NCBI GenBank assembly: GCA_963849065.1
Contig: CAWKFM010000004.1
Coordinates: 682,001 to 746,000, forward strand
DNA: 64,000 bases
Source: TOLSYN sp963849065
GTDB taxonomy: Bacteria > Acidobacteriota > Terriglobia > Terriglobales > Acidobacteriaceae
Direction of reading: 5' to 3'
The notes beneath the pieces are model-generated. The model was not told the origin of the DNA. It did no database searches and saw only the letters and a list, made by a program, of their open reading frames with translations. The stretch's first letter is position 1. Every line of letters begins with the position of its first letter. Shown piece after piece: positions 1-7,988 of the stretch. Made by a program: the position numbers and the translations under genes.

Positions 1-1
1 C

Positions 2-310
2 TCCAACTATCCCATGCAGGGCAACGGCAGCGAGATGCTGCGCCTCGCCTGTTGCTTAGCCATCGAGCGCGGTATCAAGGTCTGCGCCCCAGTCCATGAT
101 GCCCTGCTTGTCGAGGCGCCGCTGGTCTCCCTCGATGCGGTGGTGGCAGCAACGCAGGAGGCGATGATCGAAGCCAGCCAGATAATCCTCGATGGGTTCG
201 CGCTGCGCTCGGATGCGAAGCTCGTTGTCTACCCTGACCGCTACGAAGATGAGAAGGGTGCGGCGATGTGGAACTTGGTATGGGAGGTGGTCGGGGATTT
301 AAAAAACTAG
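2..310 (+). CDS. DNA polymerase family A, C-terminal fragment
   Basis: The reading frame is open from the window edge and ends at 310, so only the last ~102 residues of a larger protein are seen. The peptide NYPMQGNGSEMLRLAC resembles the polymerase A finger/palm stretch (usually QGTAADLMKLAM). VCAPVHDALLVEAP is motif C, where HDE is usual and HDA is found here; the metal-binding Asp is kept. Such short HDA-type polymerases are known from phages and mobile elements. Its position next to an integrase suggests it belongs to the integrated element and not to the host polA. The upstream part and true length cannot be seen. Confidence 0.7.
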   Translation, partial: SNYPMQGNGSEMLRLACCLAIERGIKVCAPVHDALLVEAPLVSLDAVVAATQEAMIEASQIILDGFALRSDAKLVVYPDRYEDEKGAAMWNLVWEVVGDLKN

Positions 311-331
311 AGCCGCAGCCACAACAATACA

Positions 332-361
332 AAAGCCGCCTTCTTTACCCGGGGCGGCTTT
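332..361 (+). terminator. Hairpin terminator after the polymerase fragment
   Basis: AAAGCCGCC (332-340) pairs perfectly with GGCGGCTTT (353-361), starting 21 bases after the stop codon. A-rich and T-rich ends flank a GC stem, as in intrinsic terminators. Confidence 0.65.
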
Positions 362-547
362 GTTCATGTCACTGACCCTGTGCTGCGATGAGCCGGCGCC
401 GACCATGGAACAGGTGCATGGGATGCTGCCGCCAGCAAGGTAACGCAGCTGCGGCTGCGGCTACGCCTTGCCTCCTGAGCCCCCTCTGCTGGCGTTCGCC
501 ACCAGCCTCTCCTGCCTCCAAACCCGTAAAATTCTTGCGCCGTCCGG

Positions 548-553
548 TATAAT
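548..553 (+). promoter_or_regulatory. Candidate -10 box upstream of the integrase
   Basis: A perfect TATAAT lies 84 bases before the integrase start. The -35 position at 17-bp spacing (CGTAAA) is poor, so this is weak evidence. The rest of the 362-636 spacer shows no convincing gene. Confidence 0.3.
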
Positions 554-636
554 ACGAGTGTGCAGTTCTGTCTTCAGCCCTCTGTGGCCGTCTGTATGAC
601 CACGCACACCAATCAGCCAATGGCGACCCCGACTGC

Positions 637-1848
637 ATGAATACTCGCGATAGAAAACAGGCCGGATGCATCTATCAGCGAGGCCAGTGGTGGGTGCTGC
701 GCTACCGTATAGTGGTGCGCGACGGCTCTGGCGGAGTCAGGGTTGTACAACGCGCGAAGCGACTTGCTCCCGTCAACACCCTCTACAAGACCAAAGCGAG
801 CGTGCGCCATCTTGCCGAAGAGGTACTCCAACCCATCAACGACCAGCGGCACACGGCGACGATGGCGGCTACCCTTGGAGATTTTGTCACCAACGTTTAC
901 CTACCCCACGCAAAAGATCAGAAGCGGGCATCCACTCACCGGGGATACCAGAATATTTGGCGGCGTTACCTGGTAACCCACTGCAGCACGTGGTGGCTCC
1001 GTGACGTCCGCACCCACGACCTGCAATCGCTGCTGCAGGCCGTAGCTCAAGGCCACAGCCTTAGCGGCGCCACCCTGCGGCATGTCAAAGCCCTGCTCTC
1101 TGGAATCTTCAACCATGCCCGCCAGCAGGGCTACCTCGACGGCGCGAACCCTGTACTCGGGGTCGGAATACCCAAAGCCCGTCCCGCCAGCGATACCTAT
1201 GCCTATACCTTGGAGGAGGTGCTGCATATCATCAGCGCCCTACCGCAGCCAGCCGCGACCATCGCGGCCACGGCGGCGTTCACCGGGTTGCGACGTGGTG
1301 AGCTTCAGGGGTTATTGTGGGAGCACTACACTGGGGAAGAAATCCGGGTGACCCGGTCGGTGTGGCTCGGCACGATAGACGAACCCAAGACCCGCACCAG
1401 CAAAGCCCCGGTTCCGGTAATTGCGCCCCTGCGAAAGATGCTGGACGCCTATCGAGCCGGTTGTGGTAATCCGGCCACCGGCGCGATGTTCGCCAACACG
1501 GTCGGCACGCCACTCTGTTTGAACAACGTGACCAACCGTTGCATCCAGCCCCGGCTTGAGTTCTGCCAGCACTGCGGTGAGAGTCGCGCCGGACACAAGG
1601 CGAAACACCAGTTCGAGCGAGATGATGCTCGGAGGCGGTGGCATGGCTGGCACGCTTTTCGCAGGGGATTGGGAACCAACCTCTACCGCCTCGGCGTGCC
1701 GGACAAAACCATCCAAGCGATTCTCCGGCACGCAAACGTCTCTACTACCATGTCGTTTTACATCAAGACCGTGGACAAGGACTCCGTTAAAGCGATGAAG
1801 GCTCTGGAGCATTCCGTGCGCCTTATCGTGCGCCGAGGAAAGGGATAA
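637..1848 (+). CDS. Tyrosine-type site-specific integrase
   Basis: A 403-residue phage-type integrase that would catalyse integration and excision of the element to its left. An N-terminal SAM-like core-binding region (about residues 70-180) precedes the catalytic domain. The catalytic set is visible: Arg in TGLRRGEL, His and Arg in HAFRRG, His in RHANVSTT and Tyr in TMSFYIKT. A CxxC pair (FCQHCGES, about residue 310) forms a small zinc-knuckle-like insert before the HxxR box. The gene ends 23 bases before the 3' end of a tRNA-Met gene, the usual arrangement when the tRNA is the attachment site. Length is typical for the family. Confidence 0.93.
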   Translation: MNTRDRKQAGCIYQRGQWWVLRYRIVVRDGSGGVRVVQRAKRLAPVNTLYKTKASVRHLAEEVLQPINDQRHTATMAATLGDFVTNVYLPHAKDQKRASTHRGYQNIWRRYLVTHCSTWWLRDVRTHDLQSLLQAVAQGHSLSGATLRHVKALLSGIFNHARQQGYLDGANPVLGVGIPKARPASDTYAYTLEEVLHIISALPQPAATIAATAAFTGLRRGELQGLLWEHYTGEEIRVTRSVWLGTIDEPKTRTSKAPVPVIAPLRKMLDAYRAGCGNPATGAMFANTVGTPLCLNNVTNRCIQPRLEFCQHCGESRAGHKAKHQFERDDARRRWHGWHAFRRGLGTNLYRLGVPDKTIQAILRHANVSTTMSFYIKTVDKDSVKAMKALEHSVRLIVRRGKG

Positions 1849-1871
1849 ATGTTTGAAGTTATTGATTTGCT

Positions 1872-1948
1872 TGGTGGCGGCGCGTGGACTCGAACCACGG
1901 ACCTACGGATTATGAGACCGTCGCTCTAACCGGCTGAGCTACGCCGCC
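1872..1948 (-). tRNA. tRNA-Met (CAT anticodon)
   Basis: Read on the minus strand the gene starts GGCGGCGTAGCTCAG, has the anticodon loop CTCATAA and the T-loop GTTCGAA, and ends CGCCGCC-A-CCA. The acceptor stem pairs over 7 bp and CCA is encoded. The CAT anticodon and similarity to elongator Met tRNA favour Met over Ile(CAU). One T-T mismatch closes the anticodon loop. The integrase lies directly beyond its 3' end, so this is probably the att site of the left-hand element. Confidence 0.92.
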
Positions 1949-2097
1949 ACAGGCTGTCTGCCGGAGGGGCCCGCGGTTGGGCGGGGAGGCAAACACGAAG
2001 CGGTCAAGTTGCGACCGACTACATTGATTCTATGGAGCCTTCCGGGCACTGTCAAACCCGGAGCGATTCCAAGCAAATGGGCCGCGCCGGTGTTGTC

Positions 2098-3648
2098 CTA
2101 ACGTTCGGTTCTGCGCAACTGGTTCCAGCGACGTTCGCCCCACATGAGGGCGTTGGCGATCTCCGGGCCCTCGCTGCCGGCTGCGTAGTTTGGAAACTGC
2201 GGCTTGGGCAACTGTGCCCAGGCCTCTTCAATGGGCGTTACAATGCGCCACTCGGCTTCGACCTCGTCGCCGCGGGTGAACAGGGTTGCGTCGCCCATCA
2301 TCACATCCAGCAGCAAAGTCTCATAGGCCACCGGAGTTGCCATTCCAAACGCGTCGCGATAGCTGAAATCGGCTTTGACCGTGATGCCGTTCATTCCAAG
2401 TCCCGGCCGCTTGGCGCCAAATGCAATGGCAATGCCTTCATCGGGCTGAATGCGGATGGTGATGATGTTCGGCTCGGGCTGCTGTTGCTGTGAATCGCCA
2501 AACAGAGCCTCCGGCGTGGGTTTAAAGTGCACACGGATCTCCGTTGTATGCGAGGCGAGCCGTTTGCCAGTCCGGATAAAAAAGGGAACGCCCGACCAGC
2601 GCCAGTTCTCCACCCGAAGCTCCAACGCTACATACGTTTCCTCCATCGAATTCTCGTCTACGCCCGGTTCCTGCCGGTAGCCGCGTACCAGGTTGCCTTC
2701 TACCACTCCGGGGCCGTATTGTCCCCGCACGGTACGCCGCGTCACCTCCTCCACGGTCATCGGGCGAATCGCCTTCAGCACCTGCACCTTCTGTTCGCGC
2801 ACCGCGTCGGCTTCCATGCTGAAGGGCGGCTCCATGGCGGTGAGGGAAAGCAGTTGCAACAGGTGGTTGGCTACCATGTCTCGCAGTGCGCCCGTCTCTT
2901 CGTAGAACTTTGCCCGGTTCTCCACGCCCATCGGCTCGGCTGCCGTAATCTCAACGTAGTCGATGAAGTTGCGGTTCCACAGCGGCTCGAAGAGTGAATT
3001 TCCGAAGCGGAACATCAGAATGTTCTGCACCGTCTCTTTGCCGAGGTAATGGTCGATGCGATAGACCGAGCTCTCTTCAAAGACGCTCAGCACCGCCTTG
3101 TTCAGCGATCGCGCACTCTCCAGATCGCGCCCGAACGGCTTTTCTACCACGACGCGCGCCCAGCCATGTTCATTTTGGTTTAGCCCCGCTTTGCCCAGGC
3201 CAGCGATCACCTTGGGCGCAATGGATGCCGGCACAGAGAGGTAAAACAGATGATTGCCGCTGGCGCCCGCCGAGCGCATCTCTTCCAGCCGCTGGGCAAG
3301 CTGAGTGTAGGTGTCGTCTGTATCCAGGTCGCCGGAGAGGTAGCTCAACTTGCCTGCGAACGTTCGCCAGTTTTCCTCGTTAAAGGTGCGCGCTTCGGTG
3401 GACATTTCAACCGATTGCCGCATGCTGGCGCGGAACTCATCTTCCTGCATCGCCGGTAGGCCCACGCCGACAATGTCGAAGCCGCGCGACAGGCTGCCTG
3501 CGGAGGTCAGATCGAAGACTGCCGGCAACAGCTTGCGCCGCGTCAGGTCGCCGGAGCCGCCAAAGATAATCAAAATACAGGGCTCCGCCGTGGGCAGCGG
3601 CTGCATTTCGATACGAGAGGTCGGAGTCGCGGGAATCACGGTGCTCAT
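2098..3648 (-). CDS. zwf: Glucose-6-phosphate 1-dehydrogenase
   Basis: Oxidises glucose-6-phosphate to 6-phosphogluconolactone with NADP+, the entry step of the oxidative pentose phosphate pathway. The Rossmann motif IIFGGSGDLTRRKL (near residue 30) and the active-site signature RIDHYLGKETVQN are intact. Length, about 516 residues, is normal. The ATG at 3648 (MSTVIPATPT) is preferred over the longer frame starting at 3705 because the extra 19 residues are not family-like and an AGGA lies upstream. It is the last gene of the minus-strand run tkt-rpiB-tal-zwf, so it is probably co-transcribed with the non-oxidative genes. Confidence 0.96.
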   Translation of the reverse strand: MSTVIPATPTSRIEMQPLPTAEPCILIIFGGSGDLTRRKLLPAVFDLTSAGSLSRGFDIVGVGLPAMQEDEFRASMRQSVEMSTEARTFNEENWRTFAGKLSYLSGDLDTDDTYTQLAQRLEEMRSAGASGNHLFYLSVPASIAPKVIAGLGKAGLNQNEHGWARVVVEKPFGRDLESARSLNKAVLSVFEESSVYRIDHYLGKETVQNILMFRFGNSLFEPLWNRNFIDYVEITAAEPMGVENRAKFYEETGALRDMVANHLLQLLSLTAMEPPFSMEADAVREQKVQVLKAIRPMTVEEVTRRTVRGQYGPGVVEGNLVRGYRQEPGVDENSMEETYVALELRVENWRWSGVPFFIRTGKRLASHTTEIRVHFKPTPEALFGDSQQQQPEPNIITIRIQPDEGIAIAFGAKRPGLGMNGITVKADFSYRDAFGMATPVAYETLLLDVMMGDATLFTRGDEVEAEWRIVTPIEEAWAQLPKPQFPNYAAGSEGPEIANALMWGERRWNQLRRTER

Positions 3649-3776
3649 GAGTGAACGTTGTCCTGTATTGCGGGTGGTGATTCTCGGTCTCAGAGCGCAA
3701 ATCATGCAGATGTGCGGCAGACAGAGGCGATCAGTATTTTTGGATGCGCGAAAGCCGCTGCAGGAGTCAACAATTC

Positions 3777-3797
3777 GGCGCAGCCTAAGGCTGCGCC
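3777..3797. terminator. Stable hairpin between tal and zwf
   Basis: GGCGCAGCC (3777-3785), a TAA loop, and GGCTGCGCC (3789-3797) form a perfect 9-bp stem. It lies in the 189-base gap between tal and zwf. No clear T-run follows on the minus strand, so it may be an attenuator or processing site and not a strong terminator. Confidence 0.45.
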
Positions 3798-3837
3798 GCT
3801 TTCCTGCTCGAACTTTGCTTGTTTCAACAGGCTTATT

Positions 3838-4959
3838 TTAGACGGGTGCAACCTCGAGCCGCCGCCGTTCGATCACCCCCATCAAGGCGTTGTAGGAATC
3901 CGAGAAGCTCTTCACGCCCGCCTCGGTCAACTCACGAGTAACGGCCGTGAAATCGATTCCCAACTTTTTCAGCTCAGTGAATAAAGCCTGCGCCTCCCGC
4001 AGACCGCCGGTAATGGTCACCTGCGGCGTGCCGTGGTCGCGGAACGCGTCATAGGTAACCGGAGGCATGGTGTTGACCGTGTGCGGTCCAATCAGCGTAT
4101 CGATGTACAGCACATCGGAATACTTCGGGTTCTTGGTGCCCGTCGAGGCCCACAGAGGGCGCTGCACACGGGCGCCGGCGGCGGCCAGTTTCTCCCAGCG
4201 CGCTCCGCTGAAGATCTGCTGGAACTTTGCGTAGGCGAGCTTTGCATTGGCGATTGCGGCTTGGCCCATCAGTCCGGAGGCTTCGGCGCGCCCGGCTTTG
4301 GCAGCGTCTTCCAGTTTCTTGTCCACCGCCGTATCGATGCGGCTTACGAAAAAGCTGGCCACGGAGGCTACGCGGTCGATCGCGGCACCCTTCGCCATGC
4401 GCTTCTCCAGGCCCTTTAGGTAGGCCTCGGCCACCTGCGCGTACACCTCTACCGAAAAGATCAGGGTCACGTTTACGCTGATGCCTTCCGAGATCAACTC
4501 CTCGATGGCGGGCAGTCCCTCGGGAGTGGCCGGAACCTTGATCAGCACATTGGGCCGCGCCAGCTTGGCATGCAGGCGCATGGCCTCCTTCACCGTGCCG
4601 GCCGTGTCTTCAGCCAGCAGTGGAGACACCTCGATGCTTACGAAGCCGTCCTCGCCGCCGGTGCTCTGATAGACGGGGAGAAAGACGTCGGCTGCACTGG
4701 CTATGTCCCCCACCACCAGCGAATCGTAAATCTCCGCCAGTCCTGCGCCATCGTTCACTAATTTGCGCAGCGCGTCTTCGTAATCCTTGCTGCCGGAGAT
4801 CGCCTTCTCAAAGATTGTCGGATTCGAGGTCAATCCCCGAAGCCCATCCTCGTCGATCATTTTTTTCAGGGTGCCCTGGGAGACCAGCGACCGGGTCATC
4901 TGGTCGTACCACGGGCTCTGTCCCAACTTGCTCAACTGGGCTAAAGGATTGCTGGCCAT
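3838..4959 (-). CDS. tal: Transaldolase
   Basis: Transfers a dihydroxyacetone unit between sugar phosphates in the non-oxidative pentose phosphate pathway. At 373 residues it matches the long actinobacterial/acidobacterial Tal class. Signatures are GLTSNPTIFEKAI near residue 43 and NVLIKVPATPEGLPAI, which carries the Schiff-base lysine. The start is supported by GAGGAG about 8 bases upstream. It lies 78 bases downstream of rpiB in the same orientation, within the tkt-rpiB-tal-zwf cluster. Confidence 0.96.
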   Translation of the reverse strand: MASNPLAQLSKLGQSPWYDQMTRSLVSQGTLKKMIDEDGLRGLTSNPTIFEKAISGSKDYEDALRKLVNDGAGLAEIYDSLVVGDIASAADVFLPVYQSTGGEDGFVSIEVSPLLAEDTAGTVKEAMRLHAKLARPNVLIKVPATPEGLPAIEELISEGISVNVTLIFSVEVYAQVAEAYLKGLEKRMAKGAAIDRVASVASFFVSRIDTAVDKKLEDAAKAGRAEASGLMGQAAIANAKLAYAKFQQIFSGARWEKLAAAGARVQRPLWASTGTKNPKYSDVLYIDTLIGPHTVNTMPPVTYDAFRDHGTPQVTITGGLREAQALFTELKKLGIDFTAVTRELTEAGVKSFSDSYNALMGVIERRRLEVAPV

Positions 4960-5037
4960 CGCTCATCTCCTCGGCGGTTCGATCTGTGGTTACTTCTATT
5001 TGTTTCGAACTCAATCTTTTGCGAATTGCCTACAGCG

Positions 5038-5487
5038 TCAGAACCTGGATTCCATGGCGGCAATCTTTCCCACCCGGCGCAGATGTCTTGGTTCGTCGCT
5101 TATATTGGCGGCCAGGAAGGTCCGCACCAGTTCCAGCGCCAGTTCTACCCCAATCACCCGAGACCCCAGGCAGAGCACGTTCATCTGGTCGTGCTCCACC
5201 CCCTGGTGTGCCGAATAGGTATCGTGACAAAGCGCCGCGCGGATGCCCCGCACCTTGTTGGCTGCCACCGAAGCGCCCACGCCGCTACCGCAGATGAGCA
5301 CTCCGCGCTCGGCCCGCCCGGCTATCACCTCCGCCGCAAGATCGGCGGCGCGGTCCGGGTAGTCATCCGGCGTCACGGCGTCGTGAGTACCCAGATCCAG
5401 AGCTTCATGCCCCAGCCTTCGTACTTCGTCCAAAACGGGCCTCAGCAAAAGCGAGCCCGCGTGGTCGGCCGCAACGGCAACTTTCAT
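5038..5487 (-). CDS. rpiB: Ribose-5-phosphate isomerase B
   Basis: Interconverts ribulose-5-phosphate and ribose-5-phosphate. The 149-residue protein starts MKVAVAADHAG and contains GVLICGSGVGASVAANK and the anion-hole/active-site region CHDTYSAHQGVEHDQMNV, all typical of the RpiB/LacAB family. Its ATG follows the tkt stop codon directly with no spacer. An AGGAGG ribosome-binding site lies inside the end of tkt, so translation is likely coupled. Confidence 0.95.
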   Translation of the reverse strand: MKVAVAADHAGSLLLRPVLDEVRRLGHEALDLGTHDAVTPDDYPDRAADLAAEVIAGRAERGVLICGSGVGASVAANKVRGIRAALCHDTYSAHQGVEHDQMNVLCLGSRVIGVELALELVRTFLAANISDEPRHLRRVGKIAAMESRF

Positions 5488-7554
5488 TTACTTCCCTCCT
5501 GCGCTCCGCACCGCCGCAATCGAATCCCTGGCGTGCGCCACCACGTTCTCCACGGTGAATCCAAAGTGCTTGAATACATCTTTGGCCGGAGCCGAAGCGC
5601 CGAACTGGGTCTGTCCCACGATCCGGCCTTCCAGTCCCACGTAGCGCTCCCAGCCAATCGGGATCCCGGCTTCCACGGCGACGCGCGCCCGCACCGCGCT
5701 GGGCAAAACGCTCTCTTTGTACTCGGCGCTTTGCTCCTCGAACAGATCCCAGCAAGGCATGCTCACCACACGCGCCTTTACGCCCTCGGCGGCCAGCTTT
5801 TCCTGGGCCTCTACCGCAAGTTGCAGTTCGCTTCCGGTGCCGATCAGGATTACATCCGGGGCCACATCCGGAGCACCAGGCGCATCGCTGAAGATATAGG
5901 AGCCCTGTCGCACGCCGTCGGCGCTGGCATATTTTGAGCGGTCAAAGGTTGGGATGGCTTGCCGCGTCAAGGCCAACGCCACCGGATGCACGGTGCTCTC
6001 CATCGCCAGCTTCCATGCCACGGCGGTCTCGTTGGCATCCGCCGGACGGATCAATCTCATATGCGGGATCAGGCGCAAGGACATGACGTGCTCAACCGGT
6101 TCATGCGTCGGTCCATCTTCGCCCACCGCTATCGAGTCATGGGTGAAGACGTAGGTCACCGGCAGTTCCATGATCGCGGCCAGGCGCACGGCTCCGCGCA
6201 TGTAGTCGCTGAACACCATGAAGGTTCCGCCGAAGACCCGCAGGTTGCTGGCTGCGATCCCGTTCAGTATCCCGCCCATCCCCATTTCGCGCACGCCAAA
6301 ACGAAGGATGCGCCCGCCGTAGTTGCCGCTCTCAAAGCTGGTTTCGCCATCGATCTTGGTCTTGTTGGAGGTTTCCAGATCGGCCGAGCCGCCCACCATC
6401 CAGGGCACGTTCTTGGCGATCGAGTTCATCACCTTGTAGCCCGACTCGCGGGTGGCAACACCTTTGGCGTCGGCAGGGAAGACCGGTACATCTTTGTCCC
6501 ATCCCTCGGGAAGTTTGCCGCTGGCAAAGGCCTCCCACTGCTTGGCCAACTCAGGATTGTTCTTCGTCCAGGCCGCTAGCTTGGCACTCCAGTCGGATTC
6601 CAGCTTCTTGCCGCGTCCCACGGCCTCGCCCAGGTGAGCGCCGGCCGCTTCCGGAATCAAGAACTGCGCGTCCTCCGGCCAGCCATAGAAGCGCTTGGCG
6701 GCCTTCACTTCTTCCACGCCCAGCGGCTCACCGTGGGCAGCATGCGTGTCCTGCTTGTGGGGCGCGCCGTATCCGATGTGGCTGTGCACGATGATCAGTG
6801 TGGGCCGTTCTGTCTCCGCCTGCCCTGCGCGGATTGCCGCCTCCACCGCTTCCAGGTTGTTGGCGTCCTCCACGGTCAGGACGTTCCAGTGGTAGCCCTG
6901 GAATCGCGATTCCACGTCGTCGCTGTAGGACAGCGACGTTGGCCCGTCCAGGCTGATGTGATTGTAGTCATACAGCCAGATCAGATTGGAGAGCTTCAGG
7001 TGGCCGGCCAGCGCCGCGGACTCATGCGAGATCCCTTCCATCATGTCGCCGTCCGAGCAGATCGCGTAAACGCGGTAATCGACGATTTTGTCATCGGCGT
7101 CATTGAAGTGGGCCGCCAGCCAGCGCTCCGCAATGGCCATGCCAACCGAGTTTGCAACGCCTTGTCCCAGCGGTCCCGTCGTCGTCTCCACTCCGGGCGT
7201 AATATTTCTTTCCGGATGTCCCGGACATTTCGAGCCCAGCTGGCGGAAGCGTTCGATCTCGGAGAGCGGAAGGTCGTATCCGGTCAGGTGCAGCATCGAG
7301 TAGAGCAGCATGGAGGCGTGCCCGGCCGAAAGTACGAAGCGGTCGCGATTGGGCCAGTGCGGATTTGCCGGGCTATACCGCAGGATGCGGTCCCACAGCA
7401 CATAGGCCACCGGAGCCAGTCCCATCGGGGCTCCCGGATGCCCGCTGTTTGCCTTTTGAACGGCGTCGATGCAGAGCGTGCGAATGGTGTTTACACACAG
7501 TTGGTCGAGCGCCGAGGTTTTGGTTGATTCAAGCTGCTGCACATTTGCTGACAT
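5488..7554 (-). CDS. tkt: Transketolase
   Basis: Thiamine-diphosphate enzyme moving two-carbon units in the pentose phosphate and Calvin-type sugar rearrangements; 688 residues, normal length. Visible motifs are GHPGAPMGLAP near residue 40, SAGHASML, the ThDP motif (CSDGDMMEGISHES) and the pyrimidine-domain region VFTHDSIAVGEDGPTHEPVEH. It is the promoter-proximal gene of the operon. A perfect 13-bp inverted repeat about 80 bases upstream (7632-7660) may be its operator. Confidence 0.96.
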   Translation of the reverse strand: MSANVQQLESTKTSALDQLCVNTIRTLCIDAVQKANSGHPGAPMGLAPVAYVLWDRILRYSPANPHWPNRDRFVLSAGHASMLLYSMLHLTGYDLPLSEIERFRQLGSKCPGHPERNITPGVETTTGPLGQGVANSVGMAIAERWLAAHFNDADDKIVDYRVYAICSDGDMMEGISHESAALAGHLKLSNLIWLYDYNHISLDGPTSLSYSDDVESRFQGYHWNVLTVEDANNLEAVEAAIRAGQAETERPTLIIVHSHIGYGAPHKQDTHAAHGEPLGVEEVKAAKRFYGWPEDAQFLIPEAAGAHLGEAVGRGKKLESDWSAKLAAWTKNNPELAKQWEAFASGKLPEGWDKDVPVFPADAKGVATRESGYKVMNSIAKNVPWMVGGSADLETSNKTKIDGETSFESGNYGGRILRFGVREMGMGGILNGIAASNLRVFGGTFMVFSDYMRGAVRLAAIMELPVTYVFTHDSIAVGEDGPTHEPVEHVMSLRLIPHMRLIRPADANETAVAWKLAMESTVHPVALALTRQAIPTFDRSKYASADGVRQGSYIFSDAPGAPDVAPDVILIGTGSELQLAVEAQEKLAAEGVKARVVSMPCWDLFEEQSAEYKESVLPSAVRARVAVEAGIPIGWERYVGLEGRIVGQTQFGASAPAKDVFKHFGFTVENVVAHARDSIAAVRSAGGK

Positions 7555-7631
7555 GAATGAGTTACCTTTCTGCCCCGGCGCGCCGCCAGGCGATGCATTC
7601 CTATTCTATGATTTCCAGGTGGGAATCAAGA

Positions 7632-7660
7632 TGCGCACAACATTAATAATGTTGTGCGCA
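7632..7660. promoter_or_regulatory. Perfect 13-bp inverted repeat, candidate operator
   Basis: TGCGCACAACATT (7632-7644), spacer AAT, then AATGTTGTGCGCA (7648-7660): 29 bases with perfect dyad symmetry. It lies in the 434-base divergent region between tkt (minus) and the S41-like gene (plus), 78 bases from the tkt start. No T-run follows, so a protein-binding site is more likely than a terminator. The binding factor is unknown. Confidence 0.55.
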
Positions 7661-7684
7661 GCCATGCCAAGTCGAGCCGTAGTG

Positions 7685-7711
7685 AAACTCTCATAGATTC
7701 CGAGAGTTTTT
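7685..7711 (+). terminator. Hairpin with short T-run in the tkt/S41 intergenic region
   Basis: AAACTCTC (7685-7692) pairs with GAGAGTTT (7702-7709) across a 9-base loop and is followed by TT. No plus-strand gene lies immediately upstream, so its role (leader attenuation or chance) is unclear. Confidence 0.3.
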
Positions 7712-7988
7712 AGATGCCGACGATAGCTTATCCGAACCAGGGTTGCTGTCTCCGCCGGAGCAATACAAATTCTGGTTTGCGAAGAACCCTCCTCAAAATC
7801 GGGTTCTCTGAGCCCGATTCCGCAAATCCCGCCGCGGCAGGCGATCTCGACCTGATCGCAAACCGGGAAAAATCATTTTAACCTTAATGCACCGCTCTGG
7901 CGTCTAAACAAAGCAGAGCCGGGGCACGGTGGCCATGCCACTTCGGCCGTATAATGGCACTTAGTGCCGGCTGGCTTTCGAAGGGTCC

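Noticed and set aside
613..852. Minus-strand frame over the integrase start
   Set aside because: Shadow of the integrase gene; no independent evidence.
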